A stretch of DNA of 42,043 nucleotides from Akkermansiaceae bacterium. GTDB taxonomy: Bacteria > Verrucomicrobiota > Verrucomicrobiia > Verrucomicrobiales > Akkermansiaceae. The notes beneath the pieces were generated by a model that had not been told where the DNA came from, searched no databases, and was given only the letters and a program-made list of their open reading frames with translations. A program made the translations under genes and the position numbers. Where the stretch lies: positions 1-42,043 of the forward strand of contig CAIXKE010000098.1 in assembly GCA_903919975.1 (NCBI GenBank), in the 5' to 3' direction. Below are positions 8,825-18,496 of the stretch, one piece after another. Within the stretch, counting starts at the first letter, position 1; each line of letters begins with the position of its first letter.

Positions 8825-9046
8825 TCGCGGCCACGATCGTTTTGTCACTTTCTTGTTCCAGGTCTCCACTGAGGCTTTCCGGAGACACAAGACGGCAAGA
8901 CACAAGAATCAAGACAAGAACCCGCAAGTTCATCGGCGGACTTAGGCGACTCTGCTTTCATCCCGATAGCAAATTCCTGGCGTTTTAGCATTTTAGATGA
9001 TATTGGGTGATTTTGATTTGCCTATCTTACCCCTCGAACCCAAGCC

Positions 9047-10546
9047 ATGACACCAACCCGGAAATACATTGAGGAGCATTTTCCCAATCCCAAATCCACC
9101 GTATCGACCCGCCGGGAGTTTCTGGCGAAGACCGGCATGGGCTTCGGTATGTTGAGCTTGGCAAGCCTGTTGCGGCCCACCGGACTTGTCGCAGCACCCA
9201 CGGCCCCATCGCCAGTCGAGGCCGCCGGATTCAGCGTGCCCGTCCATTTTCCGGCGAAGGCGAAGCATGTCATCCACATCTTCCTCAGCGGCGGGCCGTC
9301 CCACGTGGATACCTTCGACTACAAACCGGAGTTGGCAAAATACGATGGCAAGACCCTGCCGGAAGGAAACCACGTCGGATTCGCCAGTCCGTTCCGTTTT
9401 GACAAATGCGGTGCCGCCGGACTCGAAATCAGCGAGCTTTTTCCGGAAATCCAGAAACGTGCGGACGATCTTTGCGTTATCAAGTCGATGTACACCGACA
9501 TCCCCGCTCATGAAACCGCGACGGTTTTCATGAATACCGGCAACCTCCGTCTGCCGCGGCCCAGCCTCGGAAGCTGGGTGCTCTATGGCCTTGGTAGCGC
9601 CAACCAGAACCTTCCGGGCTTCGTCTCGCTACGGGATGGAGGTGTCCCCAATGGCGGCAGTGCCAATTGGGGCAGTGTCTTCCTTCCCGGCAAGTATCAG
9701 GGCACCAGCGTCAATGCCAGCGGCTCCGATCCGGGGAAAACGTTGGAAAACATCCGCAATCCATACCTTTCGCTGCCGGAGCAACGCCGCCAGCTCGATC
9801 TCGTCAAGCAATTGGACACCATGCATAAGGCCAAACTCCATCAGGAAAGCCATCTCGAAGCCGAGCTCTCTAACATGGAAATGGCCTTCCGCATGCAGAC
9901 GGAAGCCGTTGATGTGTTTGACATCCGTAAGGAAAGCGCCGCCACACTCCAGCTTTACGGCATCGACGGTGCTCCCCAACCGGGCAACATGAAGGACATC
10001 AGGAACGCTATGAAAGACCGCGGTGCCATGGTCGGCAACGCTCGCAAGATGCTGCTAGCCAGCCGCCTCGTGCAGCGCGGCGTGCGTTTCGTCCAAGTCT
10101 GGTGCGGCGGCTGGGATATGCATTCGGACATCGCAAAGAATCTGCCGCAGCGTGCCTCCAGCATCGATCAACCCATCGCCGCATTACTCGCCGACCTCAA
10201 ATCGCACGGGCTGCTCGACGAAACGTTGGTCATCGTCAACGGTGAGTTCGGGCGCTCTCCCGGGCGCGACCGCAACGGCAAGGGCGAAAGCGCCGGCCGC
10301 GATCACCACAACAAGGCCTTCTTCTCGCTGCTCGCGGGTGGCGGAGTCAAGGGCGGCATGAGTTATGGCGCGACCGACGAACTCGGTATGGCGGCGGTGG
10401 AAAACAAGGTCCACGTCCACGACCTGCATGCCACGGTTCTCCGCACCCTGGGCTATGATCACACCAAACTGACCTACCGTTACAACGGCCGCGATTTCCG
10501 CCTCACCGATGTGGCTGGCAACGTCGTCAATGATATCCTGACATGA
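9047..10546 (+). CDS. Tat-exported DUF1501 protein
   Basis: 499 aa. N-terminal twin-arginine signal: STRREFLAKTGMGFGMLSLA, then a hydrophobic stretch ending near GLVAA, so the protein is folded before export. The rest is the DUF1501 fold, related to the alkaline phosphatase/sulfatase superfamily: HIFLSGGPSHVDTFDYKPEL, HETATVFMNTG, RGVRFVQVWCGGWDMHSD, VIVNGEFGRSP and GRDHHNKAFFSLLAGGGVKGG with metal-binding type His and Asp residues. The enzymatic substrate is not known. Its stop overlaps the next gene's start (ATGA at 10543-10546), so the pair is translationally coupled; DUF1501 beside a PSCyt1/PSD1 gene is the standard pairing in Planctomycetes and Verrucomicrobia. Confidence 0.93.
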   Translation: MTPTRKYIEEHFPNPKSTVSTRREFLAKTGMGFGMLSLASLLRPTGLVAAPTAPSPVEAAGFSVPVHFPAKAKHVIHIFLSGGPSHVDTFDYKPELAKYDGKTLPEGNHVGFASPFRFDKCGAAGLEISELFPEIQKRADDLCVIKSMYTDIPAHETATVFMNTGNLRLPRPSLGSWVLYGLGSANQNLPGFVSLRDGGVPNGGSANWGSVFLPGKYQGTSVNASGSDPGKTLENIRNPYLSLPEQRRQLDLVKQLDTMHKAKLHQESHLEAELSNMEMAFRMQTEAVDVFDIRKESAATLQLYGIDGAPQPGNMKDIRNAMKDRGAMVGNARKMLLASRLVQRGVRFVQVWCGGWDMHSDIAKNLPQRASSIDQPIAALLADLKSHGLLDETLVIVNGEFGRSPGRDRNGKGESAGRDHHNKAFFSLLAGGGVKGGMSYGATDELGMAAVENKVHVHDLHATVLRTLGYDHTKLTYRYNGRDFRLTDVAGNVVNDILT

Positions 10547-13500
10547 AATCGACAGCGAACGACCATCCCCTCGTCCGTCACCGGCATCCGCTGATGCGTG
10601 TGGCGTTTCTGCCGGTTGTTGGAGTTTCCTTCCTGCTGTCGTCCTTCGTTGTGATGGCGGAGAATCTAACGCCTGAGCAGTTGACGTTTTTCGAAACAAA
10701 AATCCGCCCGGTTCTATCAAAGTCCTGTTACCGGTGCCACAGCCAGTCCGAGGGCAAGTCCAAGGGCGACCTGACCCTCGACACCCGGGCCGGTTGGCAG
10801 AAAGGCGGCGAGACCGGTTCCGCGATCGTTCCCGGAAAACCGGAAGAGAGTCTCCTCATCAAGGCGGTGCGCTACGAGGACGAGGACACGCAGATGCCTC
10901 CAACTTCGAATTCGAAAGGCGGAAAACTACCAGCAGATCAGATCGCCGATCTCGAGCAGTGGGTCCGGATGGGTGCGCCCGATCCGCGGATCGCGCCGGT
11001 TCCCCGCCGCGATATCTCGAAAATATCCGATGGTCTGAGCGAGGACATGCGAGACAGCGTCAAGACGCACTGGGCCTATCAGCCGGTGGTTTCACCGCCT
11101 TTGCCCGCCGTGAATAATGCTTCGTGGTGCAACACCTCCGTGGACAATTTCATCCTGGCCAAGCTGGAGGCGAAGAACATGAAGCCATCCGCCCCAACCG
11201 ACAAGCGCACCCTGATCCGCAGAGCCACCTTCGATTTGACCGGACTGCCGCCGTCTCCCAAGGAAGTGCTGGATTTTGTCAACGATTCTTCCGCCAAGGC
11301 CTACGAAAAGGTGTTGAATCGCCTGCTGGCCAGCCCGCACTACGGCGAGCGATGGGGACGCTATTGGCTTGATGTCGCCCGCTATGCGGACACCTATGGG
11401 GAAGGAAAAAAAGACAACAACACGCTCAATCCCTTCGCGTGGACTTACCGCGACTACATCATCAAGGCCATTAACTCAGACCGGCCGTATGATATATTCA
11501 TCAAAGAGCAGATTGCCGCCGATCTCATGCCAAGTTCGAAATCTCAACCCGGCTCGCTCGCCGCGCTGGGATTTCTAACGGGAGGTGACCACTTCCAGGG
11601 CAACCGGAACGACATCATCAACGACCAGATCGATGTCGTCACCAAGGGCTTCCTCGGCACCACCGTGACCTGTGCCCGGTGCCACGACCACTTTTTCGAT
11701 CCCGTGCCCACACGCGACTACTACAGCCTCTACGGAGTCTTTAACAGTAGCGGTGAGCCTGAAGAACTCCCGGTCATCGCCGTCTCCAAGGACAAGAAAG
11801 CCGAGCAGAGTTATCTCGCCGAGCGGAAGGCGCTGGTGGAAAAAGGCTATGCCAAGATCGACCGGGAGATGTGCCGGATGGCCACAAAGTTCAACACCCA
11901 TGCCGCGGTATTCATGTTAGGTATGGAGAAGATGAAGAGCGGCAAAGCGAATTACCAGGAGCTGGCCGATTCTCTCGATAAGGTCGGCCTCACCCCGGAG
12001 GATGTCCAGATGGCACAACGCTCGCTCCAGGCCCAGTTGCAGGCAAAGCCGGTGGCCGTGAAATCCGGCGACATGATGGCGATGAAGCCGATGGCGGAAT
12101 CCGCGCCAAAGATCAAGGCGGGCACATCCAAGGAGGAAATGAAAGCGGAACGAAAGACTGCCGGCCGGGCCATGCGGAGCTCGGGCCATCCGGTCTTGAG
12201 TCTTTGGCGCGAGCTTGCGCGCCTGCCGATCTCTGGTTTCGCGGAACGTTCCGTGGAGGTCATCGTCCGGCACACCGAACCGGTGAACTCGGCCTATGTC
12301 AATCCGCTGATCGTCGAGGTATTTCGCGGCAGGAAAATCGATTCACTCGAGGCTGCCGCTAACCTCTATGCCGGGGTGTTTCTCAAGGCCGAAGATGCCT
12401 ACGCCAAAGAATTCCCTTCTTGGAAAAAATCCGCTGCGGAAAATGCGATCTTTCCCGGCCTCCGGAATCCTCAGCTTGAACAGGTGCGTGCTGCGGTTTT
12501 TAGCACGAAAACGCTCCTCGCGCTGTCGCTCGATGAGGCGCAGAACAACATCAGCAGGGATCTTCAGAATGAGATCGGAGCGATCAACCGGCAGATGTCC
12601 GCAATGGATCTTTCGCATCCCGGCTCGATGGCCCGCGCGAACGTGCTCGTGGATTCGAAGGTGAAGGACGCTCCGGTGCTCATTCGTGGCGAAGCCAAAA
12701 CCCCAGGCCCCGTCGTTCCCCGACAGTTCCTCGAATTCATCCAAGCGGATCGCAAACCTTTCCCGTCGGATAGCAGCGGCCGCCTCCAGCTTGCCCAAGC
12801 CATCGCCGACAAGAGCAACCCGCTGACCGCCCGCGTGCTGGTGAACCGAGTCTGGTTCCATCACTTCGGCGAGGGCTTTGTGAGCACTCCGGACGATCTG
12901 GGCGTCATGAGCGAGCCTCCAAGCCACACCGAGCTTTGCAACTGGCTCGCCGCAAAATTCATCGAGGACGGCTGGTCTCTCAAAAAACTCCACAAACTCA
13001 TTATGACCTCCGCCGTCTATCAGCAGGCGAGCGATCCGAATTCAACCAACGCCACGCTCGATCCATTCAACCGACTTCTTTGGCGCGCCAACGTGCGCAG
13101 ACTGGACTTCGAGGCCCTACGCGACAGCCTCCTCGCTATCGGCGGCAAGATTGATCTAACGATGTTCGGGCACCCCATGAACATCGAGACCGAACCTTAC
13201 AGCCCGCGCCGCACGATCTATGGATTCGTGGATCGCATGAACATGTCGGAATTCATGAAGAATTTCGACATGGCCAACGCGCAACTTCCCACGGGACGCC
13301 GCCATGAAACCATCGTGCCCCAGCAGGCGCTTTTCCGTATGAACAGCCTGCTGGTCATCGAGCAGGCGAGAAACGTCGTCGCACGCCCGGAATTCCGCAA
13401 CGCTCCCGGTGAAGCCGCACGCATCAAAGTGCTTTACGAGATCATCTATCAGCGCTGGCCGAAACCCGACGAGATCAAGCTCGCGCAGGATTTCCTTCGC

Positions 13501-13818
13501 GACCAGCAGACGGATGTGAAGGAAGAGCCGTCCATCTTCAAGGATACGATTCCCGGTGAGGACGAGGATTCACGCAAAGCCCGCATCCATAAATTCCTCA
13601 GTCGTGATCCCAAAACGCTCAACTCGAAGGAACGCATCCGGCAGACCGAGTTGAAAAAGCGCATGGCGGAACAAATGGCGAAGCCCAAACAAGGCGGCAA
13701 GCTCAACGAGCTGGTCAGCGATCCCAATGCTGAACGGGTCAGCCGCGAGGCTCTCACCAATTGGGAGAAATTCGCCCAAGCCCTGCTCATGACCTCGGAA
13801 GCCGCTTATCTGAATTGA
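10543..13818 (+). CDS. PSCyt1/DUF1549/DUF1553 (PSD1) exported cytochrome-like protein
   Basis: 1091 aa. An N-terminal hydrophobic segment (about 18-40) works as export signal or anchor. The PSCyt1 domain has the heme c motif CYRCH (61-65), so a covalently bound heme is expected. DUF1549 follows (about 190-400; RRATFDLTGLPPSPKEV, HYGERWGRYWLDVARYADTYG, and a second CxxCH, CARCHDHFFDP near 376). A long lysine-, alanine- and methionine-rich insert (about 500-550) has low complexity. DUF1553 occupies about 740-1070 (NPLTARVLVNRVWFHHFGEGFVSTPDDLG in pieces; LHKLIMTSAVYQQAS). The pair with the DUF1501 protein is probably involved in periplasmic breakdown of complex substrates, which is inference. 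Length is typical. Confidence 0.93.
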   Translation: MKSTANDHPLVRHRHPLMRVAFLPVVGVSFLLSSFVVMAENLTPEQLTFFETKIRPVLSKSCYRCHSQSEGKSKGDLTLDTRAGWQKGGETGSAIVPGKPEESLLIKAVRYEDEDTQMPPTSNSKGGKLPADQIADLEQWVRMGAPDPRIAPVPRRDISKISDGLSEDMRDSVKTHWAYQPVVSPPLPAVNNASWCNTSVDNFILAKLEAKNMKPSAPTDKRTLIRRATFDLTGLPPSPKEVLDFVNDSSAKAYEKVLNRLLASPHYGERWGRYWLDVARYADTYGEGKKDNNTLNPFAWTYRDYIIKAINSDRPYDIFIKEQIAADLMPSSKSQPGSLAALGFLTGGDHFQGNRNDIINDQIDVVTKGFLGTTVTCARCHDHFFDPVPTRDYYSLYGVFNSSGEPEELPVIAVSKDKKAEQSYLAERKALVEKGYAKIDREMCRMATKFNTHAAVFMLGMEKMKSGKANYQELADSLDKVGLTPEDVQMAQRSLQAQLQAKPVAVKSGDMMAMKPMAESAPKIKAGTSKEEMKAERKTAGRAMRSSGHPVLSLWRELARLPISGFAERSVEVIVRHTEPVNSAYVNPLIVEVFRGRKIDSLEAAANLYAGVFLKAEDAYAKEFPSWKKSAAENAIFPGLRNPQLEQVRAAVFSTKTLLALSLDEAQNNISRDLQNEIGAINRQMSAMDLSHPGSMARANVLVDSKVKDAPVLIRGEAKTPGPVVPRQFLEFIQADRKPFPSDSSGRLQLAQAIADKSNPLTARVLVNRVWFHHFGEGFVSTPDDLGVMSEPPSHTELCNWLAAKFIEDGWSLKKLHKLIMTSAVYQQASDPNSTNATLDPFNRLLWRANVRRLDFEALRDSLLAIGGKIDLTMFGHPMNIETEPYSPRRTIYGFVDRMNMSEFMKNFDMANAQLPTGRRHETIVPQQALFRMNSLLVIEQARNVVARPEFRNAPGEAARIKVLYEIIYQRWPKPDEIKLAQDFLRDQQTDVKEEPSIFKDTIPGEDEDSRKARIHKFLSRDPKTLNSKERIRQTELKKRMAEQMAKPKQGGKLNELVSDPNAERVSREALTNWEKFAQALLMTSEAAYLN

Positions 13819-13893
13819 ACCGGGATTCCGAAACGCCGCATGAAAATCAAAAAATGACACCATGGACGAAATTACTGACTTACAAGATCCTTC

Positions 13894-14223
13894 GTGGGCG
13901 TGAAAAAATTCCTTTTTATAACAGTGGCGATTGCGGTGTTCCTTGTTATTGGACCGTATCTTTATCTGACGAAGCCCACTTCCGCGGATCAGTTCAATCT
14001 TAATCACCACCCCGATTCACCAGGTGTTGATCTTTGGTCTTTTCATGGAATTGACCAGCACGTCGTCATTCCTCGAAGTGTGAAAATGCCGGTTTCCATC
14101 ACATCATGGCTAGGTGGCGAATTTACCCGCAGGACTGGAATCAAGAGCATTTTAAGTTCCGTCACCATCCCGAAGTCGGTTCAGCGTCTGGGTAATGCAT
14201 TTAGTGGCTGCACGCGCATTTGA
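13894..14223 (+). CDS. Short BspA-type leucine-rich-repeat protein, probably truncated
   Basis: 109 aa from a GTG at 13894 (a second GTG at 13900 gives MKKFLFITVAIAVFLVIGPYL and is as likely). An N-terminal membrane helix or signal is followed by degenerate LRR_5 units: HVVIPRSVKMPVSI and SVTIPKSVQRLGNAFSGCTRI. Such proteins normally carry several repeats; here the frame stops at the first full unit. After the TGA the same frame reads ALPNLKF before a TAA, which still fits an LRR, so a nonsense mutation or 3' loss is likely. It follows the PSCyt1 gene by 75 bases. Confidence 0.5.
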   Translation: MGVKKFLFITVAIAVFLVIGPYLYLTKPTSADQFNLNHHPDSPGVDLWSFHGIDQHVVIPRSVKMPVSITSWLGGEFTRRTGIKSILSSVTIPKSVQRLGNAFSGCTRI

Positions 14224-14402
14224 GCGCTGCCAAACCTGAAATTTTAATGATAGGGCGTTCCATGTGATTGATTGTCGATACCCATTTCGATCCTGTTTCC
14301 GAACTTGCCTGAATCGGGCTCTGAACCGCCGTCGGTAAATCTATTTTCCTTCGCCCTGAGACATTCCGAAGTCGGATGAAAAGCTGAGTTGACGAGAGAC
14401 GA

Positions 14403-14417
14403 CGGGCAGGATGCCCG
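14403..14417. repeat. REP-like GC hairpin, copy 2
   Basis: CGGGCA, GGA, TGCCCG. With flanks on the opposite strand it shares the core GCGGGCATCCTGCCCG with the copy at 40381. It is in the 240-bp gap between the convergent LRR gene and the M16 protease gene. Confidence 0.6.
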
Positions 14418-14463
14418 CGCCACGATGCTCCGGGCCGTCATCCCAAAAGCAAATTTCGGGCAT

Positions 14464-17406
14464 TTATTTCTTCGGCTTGATGGTGACGAGTAGTGTGTTC
14501 TCGGCGGCGAGGTATTTTTTTGCGAGGGCGTTGATTTCCTTGAGCGTGATCGAGCGGTAATCCGCGTCGCGGGTGCGGGCGAGATCGAGGCGTTTGGGAT
14601 CGGCTTGGCACTGGCTCATGACGGTGGAGAGCCAGTAATTGTTGTCGCGGATAGATTTTTCGAGCATGCCGAGGGTTGGTTTGAGGGCGCGGTCGAGTTC
14701 GTCGGCAGTAGCACCTGCGGTGGCGAGTTGCTCGGCGAGGTCGCGCATGGTGTTGAGAAGGAGTTCCATATCCTCGGGTTTGCCGATGCTTTGGCTGATG
14801 ATGTAACCCATGCCTTCGAGGGCGTCGGAGCCGCCGGCTCCGGCATTTGGGCTGTAGGATGCGCCGAGTTTCTCACGGATTTCCTCGCGGAGGCGGTCGC
14901 CGAGGATTTCTGCTAGCAGATTGAGGCGGCGGAATTGTTGTTGATTGCCGCGGATCGGGGCGGTTTTCCAGATGGTGGTGGCGATGCCTTGGGAGATTTT
15001 GGATTCATAGGTGAAGGATTTTGAAGCCGGGGCGTTCGGGAATTTCACCTTGCGGGCGTCGGTCATGAGCGGCGCGGTTGAGGCGCGCTTGGGTAGGGCA
15101 CCGAAAGTGGATAGGAGATCAGGCAGGATTTTTTCAGGATCGAAATCACCGACGATGGTAAGCTCCAGATAGCCTTTGGTGAGTTCGGGAGTGAGCCATT
15201 TTTTTGCATCGGCGAGGGTGTAGGAGGCGAGTTGCTCCATGGATGGCACACCGAAGCGGGAGTCTCCGCCATGAAGCCAGGCATTCATTTGCTGTTGCGG
15301 GCCGGCGGGGGTGTGCTTGAGTTGTTGTTCTAGCATCGGGATAGCCTTTTTGAATTGCCAGAGGGCTTCCTCACGGTAGCCGGGATCAGTGATGGTGGCA
15401 CAGACGTATTGGCATTGAAGGGTGAAATCCGCAGGCGTGGTGGTGCCGCCCACGATGAGGGCGTCCTCGCCGATCTTGAGTGTCGATCCGACGTTGCGTC
15501 CTGCTAGAATTTGTTGCAGCTCGTCATTTGAATACTTGCCGATGCCGCCACCTTCGAACACGGCTTGCGCGAAATCATCGAGCATGGGCATGTCTTTCGG
15601 CTGGCTGAGCTTGCCGGAGCCGATCCGAGCGAGAATGTGGATTTTACCTTTTTCGAAATCGGTGCGCTTGAGGTTGACTCGCACTTGATTGGATAGAACC
15701 AGCTGGGTGATGGCGAGGTCGTCGATGTTTTTGCGGCTGGTGACGGTTCCGGGTTTTCCAAAATCCACGTAGCCGAAATTCTGCGAGGCGCGTGCGGCGG
15801 GAGCCTCCACGGGAGTGCCGCGGGAGTCTTCAAAGAGTGCGGCGAGTTCTTTTTCGGCGTTCTCGGGTTGGTCTTTGGTGGTGAGAATCAGGTGATACCC
15901 GGCAGCATCCCAGAAGGTTTTGAAGGCTTGCAGGCAGGTGGCCGGGTCGATGGCGTCGAGATTGCGTTTGGCGATTTCGAGGTTGGTTTCTGGATCGGAG
16001 AATACGTGGTTGTCATTGATGGCTTTGGCCAGGCCGGTGGCGATCGCTTCTGATTCTCGGGTTGGCTTTTGTTCAACTTGTTGTTGATAGCTATTCAGCA
16101 AATTGGATTTTGCCTCGGCGAGTTCGGCCTCGGTGAAGCCAAATTCGGTGGCGCGTCGGAATTCCCTCTCGATGATGGGAACGATTTCCTTCCAGCGGTC
16201 ATCCGCTGCGGTGATGCTGATGGAGCCGAGTTCGAGGGAGTTAAATAGCACGTCGCGGGATGCCGATCCTTCGGCCACCGGGGAGTCTTTTTCCTTGGAA
16301 AGGCGCTCGAAGCGGCGGTCGATGATTGAATGAGCGATGTCCAGTGGCAGGTGCTCGGCACGGGTGGCGATGGTGTCCGGTTGCTCAACATGCGGTCTGA
16401 CGAGCATGAGTGAAACATCGGTGGAGCTGACTTCCTGGTCGTGAAACACGGCGGTTTCAAGCCCTTCGGGTTGGTGGATCTTGCCTAGGTTCGGCTCCGC
16501 TCCGGGCTTGGTCGGGTTTTTCATCGAGACGAAGGTGGATTCGATGCGACCGCGCATATCCTTGGGATCAATATCACCAACGGCTATGAAGGTCATGCGT
16601 TGCGGCGTGTAGTAATTGCTGTAAAAATCGACAAAGCGTTCGCGCGGGGCGGACTTGATGACGTCCTCGATGCCGATGGGAAAGCGGTGGGAGATCAACG
16701 AATCCGGGAGGATTTTTTCAAATTGTTGCTCCATGAGGCGGTAGCCGACGGTGTCCCGGCTGATTTTTTCCGAGAGGATGACGCCGCGTTCTTTGTCGAT
16801 TTCCTCGGAGGAGAGTAGTGCGCCGTCGCCGAAGTCGCGCATTACGGTGAAGGCGAGTTCCAGCGTTTCCTGCGAGAGGTCGGGCAGATCCAGCATGTAA
16901 ACGGTTTCATCGAAGGAGGTGTAGGCATTGGCATGCGCGCCAAAAGCGATGCCGAGCCGTTGCATGCGTGGGATTAATTGAGCTGCGGAGTAATTCTTGG
17001 AGCCATTGAACACCATGTGTTCGAGGAAATGCGCGACGCCGCGCTGGTCATCGGCTTCCATCAGCGAGCCGGAGGCGATGTGCAGGCGGAGCGAGACGCG
17101 CTTTGGTGGCTCGGCGTTCGGATAAATAATGTAGCGCAGACCATTTTCGAGAGAGCCGAAGGTGGCGCCTGCATCCGGGGCGATGTCCGAGGCTGCTTGC
17201 GGCCACGGGCGGGCAGGGATTTTGCGGAGTGCTGTGTCTTTTGCCGGGTCCTTCTCGGGTGTCGCGGGTGTTGGTTTTTCCGAGTTTTCTTGGGATTCTA
17301 CAAGTGGCGAGAGGTTTGCGGGAGGCGCGTCTTTCGAGCGCAACGACAGGAAAATCGCCGTGACCGCCAACAAGAGGACCATCAGAAAAGGAGTGGCTTT
17401 TTGCAT
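14464..17406 (-). CDS. M16 family zinc metalloprotease (insulinase/PqqL type)
   Basis: 980 aa from the ATG at 17406, where MQKATPFLMVLLLAVTAIFLSL forms a signal peptide or membrane anchor; 26 more open codons upstream are not protein-like. After a Pro/Glu/Lys-rich linker (25-65) come two M16 repeats. The first is active: inverted zinc motif HFLEH (His126, Glu129, His130) followed by the Glu of EEIDKERGV (about 200-208), as in pitrilysin. The second half (about 590-980; LGASYSPNAGAGG) lacks the zinc motif and should be the partner lobe that closes the peptide-holding chamber. Expected to degrade peptides in the periplasm or at the membrane. It stands alone and is divergent from tRNA-Leu, which lies 160 bp upstream. 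Confidence 0.93.
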   Translation of the reverse strand: MQKATPFLMVLLLAVTAIFLSLRSKDAPPANLSPLVESQENSEKPTPATPEKDPAKDTALRKIPARPWPQAASDIAPDAGATFGSLENGLRYIIYPNAEPPKRVSLRLHIASGSLMEADDQRGVAHFLEHMVFNGSKNYSAAQLIPRMQRLGIAFGAHANAYTSFDETVYMLDLPDLSQETLELAFTVMRDFGDGALLSSEEIDKERGVILSEKISRDTVGYRLMEQQFEKILPDSLISHRFPIGIEDVIKSAPRERFVDFYSNYYTPQRMTFIAVGDIDPKDMRGRIESTFVSMKNPTKPGAEPNLGKIHQPEGLETAVFHDQEVSSTDVSLMLVRPHVEQPDTIATRAEHLPLDIAHSIIDRRFERLSKEKDSPVAEGSASRDVLFNSLELGSISITAADDRWKEIVPIIEREFRRATEFGFTEAELAEAKSNLLNSYQQQVEQKPTRESEAIATGLAKAINDNHVFSDPETNLEIAKRNLDAIDPATCLQAFKTFWDAAGYHLILTTKDQPENAEKELAALFEDSRGTPVEAPAARASQNFGYVDFGKPGTVTSRKNIDDLAITQLVLSNQVRVNLKRTDFEKGKIHILARIGSGKLSQPKDMPMLDDFAQAVFEGGGIGKYSNDELQQILAGRNVGSTLKIGEDALIVGGTTTPADFTLQCQYVCATITDPGYREEALWQFKKAIPMLEQQLKHTPAGPQQQMNAWLHGGDSRFGVPSMEQLASYTLADAKKWLTPELTKGYLELTIVGDFDPEKILPDLLSTFGALPKRASTAPLMTDARKVKFPNAPASKSFTYESKISQGIATTIWKTAPIRGNQQQFRRLNLLAEILGDRLREEIREKLGASYSPNAGAGGSDALEGMGYIISQSIGKPEDMELLLNTMRDLAEQLATAGATADELDRALKPTLGMLEKSIRDNNYWLSTVMSQCQADPKRLDLARTRDADYRSITLKEINALAKKYLAAENTLLVTIKPKK

Positions 17407-17568
17407 GGAGCGAGGTTGCTTGAACCAAATCCCTTTTGGCAACGTCGAAAAACCGGAAAGCAGGGCCAAAGTCCCGATTTTCAAACGATTTTTGAATCTT
17501 TGCGAAATCAGGATTGCAATCCTCGGCCCGGCATGTTGCTTTTCCGGCCGACCGAAAGGTCCCTCTGT

Positions 17569-17655
17569 GCGCGCGTGGCGGAATTGGTAGACGCGCTAGA
17601 TTCAGGTTCTAGTGGGGGCAACCCTGTTCAGGTTCGAGTCCTGTCGCGCGCACCA
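17569..17655 (+). tRNA. tRNA-Leu (anticodon CAG)
   Basis: 87 nt with encoded CCA. The acceptor stem GCGCGCG (17569-17575) pairs fully with CGCGCGC (17645-17651), discriminator A, then CCA. The anticodon stem CTAGA/TCTAG encloses the loop TTCAGGT with anticodon CAG, which reads CUG. A long variable arm (GTGGGGGCAACCCTG) confirms the class II leucine type, and the T arm is CAGGTTCGAGTCCTG. Conjugation-like debris lies directly downstream, so the 3' end may have served as an integration site. Confidence 0.96.
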
Positions 17656-17681
17656 TATTGATTTTCAAGGGATTGCGGGGC

Positions 17682-18330
17682 TTAAAAGCCTCGGTATTTT
17701 TTGTTGGGAAAAGGTCGATTCGGCCATTCTTCGGCCACTTTTTCGGACAGTGGCTCCAGCCACACCGTGGACCACTTGATTTCGGGAAATTTGTTCTTCG
17801 ACCGGATCTTGCGCTGATGAAGCCATGTCCTGCTGAATATAATGACGCGGTCTTGGCTGTGTGAGTCGGGCGGGGGATGTAATGCCGCAGTGGCATCCTC
17901 AGGGGCAATGGGAGTCGGAGCGGCACCATATCCAGCTGGGTCACGCGTGAACTTTTGCAGCACTCGGCCCTTGGTCACCAAGAGAGCGGATCCGGTTGGG
18001 AGTTTTCCCAGTTCAGCAGAGGAGAACTTCGGCAGACGACGGATGTCGGTGGAGCGGCCTATCATGCGCATGACGGGCGGTTCGACGTAATCGTGATTGG
18101 GTAGGCGGAACCGCGCGGGTGCAAATCTCGATTGATACGATGCGGTCATGACTTTGCGGTCCTCCTCACCGCCGAGTCGTTCCAAATAATTCGATGTGGA
18201 TGGGCATTCGTTGGTGAAATAAAACTTCGCCCGGCTGTTTCAGCACATGCTGCCAGACGAACCCTTGCAGGATGATGTTGATTTGTACTCGGGCGTTTAT
18301 CTGTGAGTCGCTTGGAAATTGCCGAGAAGG
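17682..18330 (-). pseudogene. Frameshifted remnant, possibly of a conjugative coupling ATPase
   Basis: Two minus-strand frames join near 18230. The first (18330 down to about 18230) reads SQINARVQINIILQGFVWQ and then HVLKQPG; the second (from about 18235 to 17682) continues KFYFTNECPSTSNYLERLG, GEEDRKVMTASYQSRF and later LGKLPTGSALLVTKGRVLQKF. A single one-base deletion near 18230 would restore one protein. The layout (aromatic strand, then N-x-x-P..YLxxLGGEE, T-x-SYQ, then LPTGSALLVTKGR) resembles the C-terminal part of TraD/VirD4-type coupling proteins, but I hold this only tentatively. There is no proper start codon and no neighbour of a conjugation system, so the gene is dead. It sits between tRNA-Leu and the nuclease gene. 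Confidence 0.45.
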
Positions 18331-18496
18331 TCAGCAGGTTCGATTCTCCTCCGACATGCGCCCGCCATTACGGGCAGGCGTGTTGCGGTTGGCGGCTTCT
18401 CTGGCGCGGCCTTCGGCCCAATGGCGCAGGGGGAAACGGCATGCTAGAAATCGCTGGCGAGATGGGAGGGATTTTGGTTTGAATTACAGTATTGCG

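Noticed and set aside
8825..9046. 222-bp gap after hemB examined for a terminator or small RNA
   Set aside because: No hairpin followed by a T-run and no conserved structure could be found by eye.
18319..18349. Sequence with GGTTCGATTC resembling the T arm of a tRNA
   Set aside because: The stem bases do not pair, there is no acceptor or anticodon arm, and the similarity to the 3' end of tRNA-Leu is limited to about nine bases, too little for an attachment-site duplicate.
18272..18496. Upstream extension of the nuclease gene by 75 codons
   Set aside because: The extension is Arg/Cys-rich and not protein-like; a good signal peptide begins at the ATG at 18497.
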